Below are positions 1-7,659 of a stretch of 8,503 nt of DNA, one piece after another. The position numbers and the translations under genes are program-made. The stretch lies in the NCBI GenBank assembly GCA_937975735.1, contig CALJUI010000342.1, forward strand, positions 1-8,503, read 5' to 3'. How positions within the stretch are numbered: the first letter of the stretch is position 1; the number at the start of each line of letters is the position of its first letter. This stretch comes from an uncultured Rubrivivax sp. Its GTDB lineage: Bacteria; Pseudomonadota; Gammaproteobacteria; Burkholderiales; Burkholderiaceae_C. The notes under the pieces are model-generated. The model was not told the origin of the DNA. It saw nothing but the letters and a program-made list of their open reading frames with translations, and made no database searches.

Positions 1-309
1 GCCGACGGTGTAGATCACGGTGGCCGGCGCCGGATTCAGAAACATAAGCCGCAGCGGGATGCGCAGCGTGCGGCCGATGCCGATGACATTGGGGTCGGCC
101 AGGCGGTTGGCGCGCGCGATGGCCGGCCAGCCGGCCGGGTTCTCGAGCCAGCGACGGCCCAGGCCGATGAGCGTGTCGCCGGGCTCGGTGACGATCTCGT
201 GCATGGGCTCGTCGGCCGCGGCCGGCGCACGCGGCTGGGCCATCGCCGAGGCCGAGAACGCCAGCAGCGCCGCGGCGGCCAGGTGCCGCACGCGCGTGCG
301 CCGGCTCAC
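1..309 (-). CDS. Secreted LysM-domain protein, C-terminus cut off by window edge (possibly a FecR/LysM protein)
   Basis: The 103 visible residues begin at a GTG (309-307) that overlaps the response-regulator stop as GTGA. A GGAGG seven bases upstream (317-321) supports this start. Residues 1-25 look like a Sec signal peptide: a basic start (SRRTRVRH), an Ala/Leu-rich core, and an ASAMA-Q cleavage site. Residues about 35-82 form one LysM domain, visible as EPGDTLIGLGRRWLENP, then WPAIARANRL and a closing IGIGRTLRIPL. LysM binds peptidoglycan or related glycans, so the protein probably acts in the periplasm or on the cell wall. The coding frame runs off the window after PAPATVIYTVG. In Burkholderiales a LysM domain at this position is often followed by a FecR-type domain, and the last visible residues would suit its start, but that part is inferred. 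Co-transcription with the regulator upstream is very likely. Confidence 0.8.
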   Translation of the reverse strand, partial: MSRRTRVRHLAAAALLAFSASAMAQPRAPAAADEPMHEIVTEPGDTLIGLGRRWLENPAGWPAIARANRLADPNVIGIGRTLRIPLRLMFLNPAPATVIYTVG

Positions 310-932
310 TCCTGCGCCTCCGGCGAGGCCACCGCCGTGCGCACCCGGTGCGCCGGCGGGTCCTCGGCGCGCTTGTCCTTGAGCGACTGCTTGTGGGTCT
401 CGATAGTCTTGACGCTGCGGTGCAGCCGCTCGGCGATCTCGCGCGTGCCCAGGCCGGTGGCGATCAGGCGCAGCACCTCGGTCTCCTTCGGTGTCAGCGA
501 CGGGCCCAACGATCGCGCCGCGGGGCTGCCTGTCGCGCGGCGCAGCAGCGCGCTGCGTTGCGCCGGGCTCAGGTGCACCTGGCCGGCGAGCACGGCGTCG
601 ATGGCCTCGCGCAGCGAGCCCACGAGCTCGCCCTTGGAGACGAAGCCGTCGGCGCCGGCCTGCAGCGCACGTTCGGCCCACAGGTCCTCGGCCATCGAGC
701 TCAGCACCAGCAGCCGGATGCCGGGGCAGGCGTCGCGCAGTCGTGGCAGCGCGGTCAGTCCGAAGTCCTCGCCGAGCGACAGGTCCACCAGCGCCAGCGC
801 GCAGGGCTGGCGGCGCAGCAGCGTCAGCGCCTGCGCCAGGTCGGCGGCTTCGTGCACCTGCGCGCGGTCTTCAAGCAGCTGGCGCACGCCCAGGCGGACG
901 ATCTCGTGATCGTCCAGCACCAGCACGTGCAT
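306..932 (-). CDS. NarL/FixJ-family two-component response regulator
   Basis: This is a 208-residue protein with a receiver domain and a LuxR-type helix-turn-helix. The receiver (about 1-115) shows the acidic pair D7/D8 (VLVLDDHEIVRLG), phospho-acceptor D50 (ALVDLSLGEDFG), the switch serine near S78 (LLVLSS) and the conserved lysine K100 (GFVSKGEL). The DNA-binding domain begins near residue 146 (LTPKETEVLRLIATGLGTRE) and includes IAERLHRSVKTIETHKQSLK. The protein is therefore expected to be a phosphorylation-controlled transcription factor. No partner histidine kinase is visible. The start at 932 puts MHVLVLDDHE directly at the receiver; an in-frame ATG at 956 would add eight residues, and neither has a clear ribosome-binding site. 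The gene overlaps the LysM gene by four bases. In the last helix, two positions that usually hold leucine are arginine (DKRAED and AHRVRT), which may weaken dimerisation. Confidence 0.93.
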   Translation of the reverse strand: MHVLVLDDHEIVRLGVRQLLEDRAQVHEAADLAQALTLLRRQPCALALVDLSLGEDFGLTALPRLRDACPGIRLLVLSSMAEDLWAERALQAGADGFVSKGELVGSLREAIDAVLAGQVHLSPAQRSALLRRATGSPAARSLGPSLTPKETEVLRLIATGLGTREIAERLHRSVKTIETHKQSLKDKRAEDPPAHRVRTAVASPEAQE

Positions 933-973
933 CAGCGACTCGGCAGCGGCGCCCATGAGGACGCATCGTAAGC

Positions 974-1020
974 GGCCCGGCGGCTCGCGCCCACCGGGAA
1001 TGGCGTGGGGGCGCCGGGCC
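974..1020. repeat. 9-bp inverted repeat between htpG and the response regulator, possible terminator
   Basis: The arm ggcccggcg at 974-982 is perfectly complementary to cgccgggcc at 1012-1020, and an inner five-base pairing (cccac 990-994 with gtggg 1005-1009) can extend it. A second small hairpin lies directly at the htpG stop: ccccc 1033-1037 pairs with ggggg 1045-1049 around a 7-base loop. Together they would make a strongly structured RNA after htpG. No T-run follows on the minus strand, so this is not a classical intrinsic terminator. It may be a Rho-assisted stop, an mRNA 3' stabiliser, or chance in GC-rich DNA. Confidence 0.45.
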
Positions 1021-1049
1021 TCCGCCCTCGGCCCCCCGCGCTCAGGGGG

Positions 1050-2933
<1,884 letters not shown>

Positions 2934-2991
2934 TGCTCTGTGGGGATGGATTCGTCGAAGCGGCACCGGCGGCGCGCCGCGCGAGCGCGGC

Positions 2992-3020
2992 AGTTGGGGC
3001 CGGCACCCCGGGGTTTCAAG
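2992..3020 (-). promoter_or_regulatory. Sigma-32 (RpoH) heat-shock promoter of htpG
   Basis: Read on the minus strand, CTTGAA (3015-3020; CCCTTGAAA with flanks) matches the sigma-32 -35 element. CCCCAACT (2992-2999) matches the -10 consensus CCCCATnT at all but one defined position. The spacer is 15 bases, within the known 13-17 range. Transcription would start near 2985, giving a leader of about 50 bases before the htpG ATG. This agrees with htpG being a classical RpoH-regulon member. The spacer holds a perfect 10-bp palindrome, accccggggt (3005-3014), and the leader holds a short GC hairpin (2977-2990); whether either matters is unknown. The promoter starts only about 10 bases after the effector stop codon. 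Confidence 0.75.
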
Positions 3021-3031
3021 GGCGGGACGGG

Positions 3032-6000
3032 CTAGTCGGTCCTGACGCTGCGGATCAGCAGGTACAGGGCCTGGCCGCGCCGCTGGCGAGCCACGTGGAC
3101 CGGCATCGCCTCCCCGCCGTAGACGACGCTCAGGGTCTTCACCAAGGCGCCGCTGCTTCGATTCTCGCCCCGCGGCAGCGGCCACAGGTTGGCGACCTCG
3201 TCGGGACCGCCGATCTGGCGCTCCATCACGTGATCGCCATCCAGGCCTTCCTTGCTCGCGCTGAAGCCGTAGGGCTCGAAGAGCTTGTTGATCTTGCCGC
3301 CACCACCGGTGCTCCCCTTGTCGTCGTAGCGCAGTCGCACACCGGGCGCGAGCGAGGCGAATTGCGCGGACAGGCCGACGGTGCGACCGTTCGGCAGGGC
3401 CTGGTCGGCGCCGCCGTCGGCGGTGTAGGTGCGCACCTGACCGTCCCACGCCTTGAAGCCGGGCTCGCCGGCGAGCGACGGCATGGCGTGCTGCATCGCG
3501 GCCTTCGCGCCCGAGGGCGGCAGCGCCTTGAGCGCGTCCTGGGCGATCCGCTGCGTCGACTCGGGCCCGACGCGGATCGGCGGGTAGGCGGCCGCGCGCC
3601 GCTTCGGGTAGTCGATCGGCAGCGGGTCGTCCTGGCCGCCGGCGCCGGCGGCGCGGTCGAGGATCGTGGCCAGCGCGTCGCCGAGCTTGTGGAACTCCTC
3701 GTCGAGCTGCTGGTCGAGGGCCGCGATGCGGGCTTCGTCCGGCGTCGGCGCCGCCTGGGCGGCCAGCAGGGCGACCTTCAGGCGGTCGATCTCGCCCTGC
3801 GCCCGGGTGACCTCGGCACGCTGTGCATCGGTGCCCTTGACGGTGCTGAAGGCGGAGACGAACACTGCCGGCGTCACCGGTGCCGAATGCACCATCAGCC
3901 GGGCGCTGCGCTCGTCGCCGTCGAACTGCAGCGTGTGGCGCCGCTCGCCTTCGCCGATCCGTCGCTTCTTGCGCCACCACTGCAGCAGCCGGCGCGCGCC
4001 GGACTTGACGCCGGCGACGAAGCGTCGCCCGAGCCGAAGCACCCAGTCCACCACCTTGTCCATCGCGCGGTCGATCGGCCGTCGGATCTTCTCGAGCACC
4101 GCGCGCACGCGGTCGGCGACCTTGCCGAAGCCGAGCATGCCGGCCAGGATGCTGACGATCAGCGACAGGTAGCGCGCCGCCGCCGCCTCGATGCGGCCGG
4201 CCGCGGCGTCGATCACGCCGCTGGCGATCGCCATGAAGGCGTCGAGGTAGCTCTTCACCAGCGCGGCGATGCGGCCGAGCTGGCGGATGAAGGTCATGAT
4301 GGTGTCGTAGATCGCGATCGCCGCCGTGATGAAGCCGGGGCCGGGGATGAAGAGTGCGATCAGCTTCGGGATCGCCTTCACGACGACGAACTCGGTGACC
4401 ATCGCGACGATGGCGTCGATGGCCATCTGCTTGAGGTCGGCGAGCGAGGTCTTCAGCTGCTCCCAGGCCGCCACCGGGCCTTCGGTCACGAGCTTCTTGA
4501 CGATCTCGAAGCCCTTCTCCATCGCCACCACGGCAGGCTCGCCGACCTTGCGCACGAGCTTGGCGCGCAGCTGGGCCCAGCTCAGGCCGAGCACCGACAG
4601 CACGAACTTCAGGATCTCCTGCAGGCTGAGGCTCTGCGGGATGTGCACGCCCGGCAGCGAGCCCGTGAGCCAGTCGATGATGCCGGCGGTGAGGTGCCTG
4701 AGGAAGTTGGCCGCGAAGCGCGTGAAGCCGGCCTTCAGCGCCAGCACGAGGTTGCGGCCGAAGGCGATCGGGTTGCGCAGGACCGAGACGAAGGCCGCGC
4801 CGGCGCGCCGCAGGTAGGGCATCACGCCGGGGGCGACGACGGCGAAGATGATCTCGAGCAGGTCGACGACCGTGCCGCCGGCCCAGCGGAAGAAGCGGAC
4901 GTAGAAACCGGCGAAGACGCCGACCACCTTGGCGAACGCGCGCGGCAGCACGACGATGTCGATCAGGCCGAGCGCGCGGAAGGCGTTGACGTACAAGGTG
5001 GGGATCTGGCGCACGAATCCGACCAGGCCCTCGAGCGCGCCCTGGAACCAGGCCCAGGCGCGCGGCACCGCGTTGGCGCGCTGGAGGTTGAGCCAGACCT
5101 CCTCCTGCCCGATCAGCGTCATGAAGCCGCCGATCAGGGTGGACGGCGAACGCTCGGCCGGGTCGCCGGTGATCGGGTCGAAGCCGAGCACCGCGCGCAG
5201 CAGCGGATAGCCGCGCGTGCCCTCGGCGAGCGCGGCGAGCGGCCGCAGGATCGCGTCCTTGATGAAGTCGACGATGTCGACGATCAGCCCGCGCGCGAAG
5301 GCGACGATGCGCGCGATCGGCGTTGTGACGATGCTGCGCGCACGCGCCCACAGGCCGCCGAGGTCGAAGATGTCGGTCCACGACAGGCCGTCGAGGAAGC
5401 GGTCGATCGAGTCGCGGATCGACGCGCCGATGTCCCCCAGCGCGCTCAGCCGCGCGGAGACCCAGTTCGCCACGCGCTCGACGATGCCGTGGTTGTCGAG
5501 GGCCTGCGTGATCAGCGCGCCGCCGGGCAGCATCTGCACCAGCGCGCGCAACAGGTTCGGCGCGCTGCGCTCGACTCGGCGCAGATTGACCGGGTTGAAG
5601 CCGAGCAGCAGCGTCAGCATCGTGAAGCCGGGCAGCAGCGCGGCCTTGTCGGCGAAGTGGTCGAGAGCGTCCTGCACGCCCAGCCGCATCACGCGCGGGG
5701 CGCTGCGCGTGCGCACGGTGGTGTCGACGCTGCGCTGCACGGTCGCCGGCTGGGTCGCGCCGCGCTGCTGGATGGTGTGCGTCAGCTCGTGGGCGATCAG
5801 GCGCCGGCCCTCGGCGCGCTCGGGCCGGAAGCGGCCGCGGCCGAAGGCGATGTGGCTGCCGGCGGTGAAGGCGGCGGCGTTCAGGCGGCGGCTGGCGCGT
5901 GCGGCCGTGGCGCCGGTGTGGATGCGCACCGCCGAGAAGTCGGCGCCACCGAAGCGCGGCTCCATGTCGCGCCGCAGCGCTCTCGGCAGGGGCCGGCCGC

Positions 6001-6283
6001 CGCCCAGGCCGAGGTTCGGGTAGGGCACCGGCACCGGGCCGACGGGGCTCGGCGCGCGCGCCACCGTCAGCGACGCCGGCGCCGGGCTGCGCTGCATGCG
6101 CGGCCGCGGTGGCTGTGCCAGCACCGCCTGCGCGACCCGCTCGGCCTCGACCTCGGCCGCCTCGGCCGGCTGCGACACCGGCACGGGCGCCGGCCTCGGC
6201 CGCTCGGGCACCGGGACCGGCACCGGCGCACGCGCTTCGGGCGCACGAAGCACCATCCGGGCCGTCTGCGCCGCGCCGCTCAC
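3032..6283 (-). CDS. eCIS-associated DUF4157 multidomain protein with C-terminal HNH-like nuclease domain, predicted effector
   Basis: This 1083-residue protein starts at a GTG (6283-6281) overlapping the ATPase stop as GTGA. AAGGAGG (6294-6300) lies ten bases upstream, so this start is preferred to the ATG at 6256. Residues 1-95 are Pro/Val-rich and probably disordered, and include VEAERVAQAVLAQP, the short helix typical of DUF4157 proteins. DUF4157 spans about 98-175 (MEPRFGGADFSAVRIHTG, then AHELTHTIQQRG); H165, E166 and H169 form an intact HExxH motif. Residues about 195-770 are hydrophobic and helical, with strong apolar stretches near 439-490 and 632-666. A charged coiled-coil-like stretch lies near 820-875. 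The tail (about 940-1060) carries DGDHVMERQIGG and NLWPLPRGENRSSG; D1017, H1018, N1032 and N1041 suggest an HNH/beta-beta-alpha-metal nuclease. DUF4157 proteins are known to be enriched in eCIS loci, so a delivered toxin is the likeliest role. Nuclease activity and target are inferred. Confidence 0.88.
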   Translation of the reverse strand: MSGAAQTARMVLRAPEARAPVPVPVPERPRPAPVPVSQPAEAAEVEAERVAQAVLAQPPRPRMQRSPAPASLTVARAPSPVGPVPVPYPNLGLGGGRPLPRALRRDMEPRFGGADFSAVRIHTGATAARASRRLNAAAFTAGSHIAFGRGRFRPERAEGRRLIAHELTHTIQQRGATQPATVQRSVDTTVRTRSAPRVMRLGVQDALDHFADKAALLPGFTMLTLLLGFNPVNLRRVERSAPNLLRALVQMLPGGALITQALDNHGIVERVANWVSARLSALGDIGASIRDSIDRFLDGLSWTDIFDLGGLWARARSIVTTPIARIVAFARGLIVDIVDFIKDAILRPLAALAEGTRGYPLLRAVLGFDPITGDPAERSPSTLIGGFMTLIGQEEVWLNLQRANAVPRAWAWFQGALEGLVGFVRQIPTLYVNAFRALGLIDIVVLPRAFAKVVGVFAGFYVRFFRWAGGTVVDLLEIIFAVVAPGVMPYLRRAGAAFVSVLRNPIAFGRNLVLALKAGFTRFAANFLRHLTAGIIDWLTGSLPGVHIPQSLSLQEILKFVLSVLGLSWAQLRAKLVRKVGEPAVVAMEKGFEIVKKLVTEGPVAAWEQLKTSLADLKQMAIDAIVAMVTEFVVVKAIPKLIALFIPGPGFITAAIAIYDTIMTFIRQLGRIAALVKSYLDAFMAIASGVIDAAAGRIEAAAARYLSLIVSILAGMLGFGKVADRVRAVLEKIRRPIDRAMDKVVDWVLRLGRRFVAGVKSGARRLLQWWRKKRRIGEGERRHTLQFDGDERSARLMVHSAPVTPAVFVSAFSTVKGTDAQRAEVTRAQGEIDRLKVALLAAQAAPTPDEARIAALDQQLDEEFHKLGDALATILDRAAGAGGQDDPLPIDYPKRRAAAYPPIRVGPESTQRIAQDALKALPPSGAKAAMQHAMPSLAGEPGFKAWDGQVRTYTADGGADQALPNGRTVGLSAQFASLAPGVRLRYDDKGSTGGGGKINKLFEPYGFSASKEGLDGDHVMERQIGGPDEVANLWPLPRGENRSSGALVKTLSVVYGGEAMPVHVARQRRGQALYLLIRSVRTD

Positions 6284-7659
6284 AGTGCGCGGCCCTCCTT
6301 CAACAATTCGCGCCTGACGCCTTCGTCGACGTCCTCGGCGCGCAGCACCGCGTCGCCGCGCGCCAGTGCGCGCAGGCAGGCGTAGCGCAGCACGTTGACG
6401 ATGGTGCCGCCGGACAGCTCGTGCTGCTGGGCCAGCCGATGCAGGTCGAGCTCGCGGTCGGCGGTCACCGCGTCCGGGATGCCCTCGCGCCACAGGCGCA
6501 GTCGCTCGGGCGGCTTGGGCAGCGGGAAGTGCACCACCGACTGGAAGCGGCGCAGGAAGGCATCGTCGATGTTGTGGCGCAGATTGGACGCCAGGATCAC
6601 GACGCCGGCGAAGCCCTCGATGCGCTGCAGCAGGTAGCTGACCTCCTGGTTGGCGTAGCGGTCGTGCGCGTCGGCGACGCCGGTGCGCTTGCCGAAAAGG
6701 GCGTCGGCCTCGTCGAAGAACAGGATCCAGCCCTCACGCTCGGCGGCGTCGAACAGGCGGGCCAGGTTCTTCTCGGTCTCGCCGATGTACTTCGAGACGA
6801 CCAGCGACAGGTCGACGCGGTGCACCTCGCGGCCGCAGCGTTCGCCGATCAGGCAGGCCGACAGCGTCTTGCCCGTGCCCGGCGGGCCGTGGAACAGGCT
6901 GACGTAGCCCGGGCCGATGCGGCGGTCGAAGCCCCAGTCGTGCAGAAGCCGCGGGCCGTGCTCGAGCCACAGGCCGATGTCGTCGAGCTGCGCAAGCGTG
7001 GCGGCCGGCAGCACCAGGTCGTCCCAGCCCAGGCCGGTGGCCACGCGCGAGGCCAGGGCCTGGCGGTCGGGCAATGTCGGCAGCGCCGGCCCCGGCAGAG
7101 CCTGCGCGACGAAGGCCGGCGCGGCGACCAGCAGGCCGTGCAGCACCGACGGCGCCGGGCCGTCGCCGGCGGCGAGCGGCACCAGGCGCAGCAGGTCGTC
7201 CTGCGCCAGGCGCTGGTCGGCGGCCAGCCGCTGCATCGCGCGCAGGCGCTGCGCCAGGTCGTCGCCGGCGAGCACGAAGCAGGCCGTCTCGCCGCTGGGC
7301 AGGATCGTGCCGCCCGGTCCGGCGTGGCCACCGAACTCGGTGTAGGCGCGCTGCGTCGTCGGGTTGATCGAACCCAGCACGTCAAGAAGTTGCGGCCGCA
7401 GCAGCGGCGCCAGCGCCAGGATCATCAGCAGCCGCTCGACCGGGTCGAGCCGATGGCGCTGCAGCGCAGCGGCGTAGGGGCCGTCGGCGGCCCGCAGCGA
7501 GGGGGCCGGCACGAGCGTGCCGGGCAGCGGCGGCGACGCCGGCGACTTCGGATCGAAGTAGTGCGCCAGCCGGACCTCGATGACCCGGGCCAGCCATTCG
7601 AGCTCGGCCTCGAGCGTCGCGGCATCGACGCCGCCGACCGGCGCGTCGGCGAGTTTCAT
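6280..7659 (-). CDS. AAA+ ATPase of the extracellular contractile injection system
   Basis: The 459-residue protein has an N-terminal helical region (about 1-215) without recognised catalytic motifs and a C-terminal AAA+ module. Visible motifs are Walker A FHGPPGTGKTLS (K264, T265), Walker B ILFFDEADALFGKR (D316, E317), sensor 1 asparagine N359 in VILASNLRHNID, arginine-finger candidates R370/R371 in DDAFLRRFQ, and a sensor-2 region ELSGGTIVNVLRYA (414-427). No signal peptide or membrane segment is seen, so it acts in the cytoplasm. AAA+ ATPases of this kind (Afp15-like) are a core marker of eCIS loci, where they are linked to particle assembly; their exact role is not settled. The chosen ATG (7659) overlaps the tape measure stop as ATGA. 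An in-frame ATG at 7671, preceded closely by GGGGGT, would add four residues and is a real alternative. The gene is intact and probably coupled to both neighbours. Confidence 0.93.
   Translation of the reverse strand: MKLADAPVGGVDAATLEAELEWLARVIEVRLAHYFDPKSPASPPLPGTLVPAPSLRAADGPYAAALQRHRLDPVERLLMILALAPLLRPQLLDVLGSINPTTQRAYTEFGGHAGPGGTILPSGETACFVLAGDDLAQRLRAMQRLAADQRLAQDDLLRLVPLAAGDGPAPSVLHGLLVAAPAFVAQALPGPALPTLPDRQALASRVATGLGWDDLVLPAATLAQLDDIGLWLEHGPRLLHDWGFDRRIGPGYVSLFHGPPGTGKTLSACLIGERCGREVHRVDLSLVVSKYIGETEKNLARLFDAAEREGWILFFDEADALFGKRTGVADAHDRYANQEVSYLLQRIEGFAGVVILASNLRHNIDDAFLRRFQSVVHFPLPKPPERLRLWREGIPDAVTADRELDLHRLAQQHELSGGTIVNVLRYACLRALARGDAVLRAEDVDEGVRRELLKEGRAL
6294..6300 (-). promoter_or_regulatory. 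Strong Shine-Dalgarno deciding the GTG start of the DUF4157 effector
   Basis: AAGGAGG on the minus strand lies inside the last codons of the ATPase gene (the KEG of its LLKEGRAL end), ten bases before the GTG at 6283. It is the best ribosome-binding site in the window. The alternative ATG at 6256 has none, so the effector most likely starts at GTG with a 4-base overlap. Confidence 0.8.

Noticed and set aside
2971..2990. Palindrome ggcgcgcc and hairpin 2977-2990 in the htpG leader as an RNA thermometer
   Set aside because: The hairpin is short, does not mask a recognisable ribosome-binding site, and is about 45 bases from the start codon. GC-rich DNA gives such hairpins by chance.
6010..6235. 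Repeated caccgg/ggcacc units that looked like a short tandem repeat
   Set aside because: They encode the Pro/Val-rich disordered leader of the DUF4157 protein; the repeat is codon-level low complexity, not a mobile or regulatory repeat.
6284..6493. N-terminal extension of the DUF4157 frame beyond 6283
   Set aside because: It would overlap the conserved C-terminus of the ATPase. The GTG at 6283 with AAGGAGG is a much better start.
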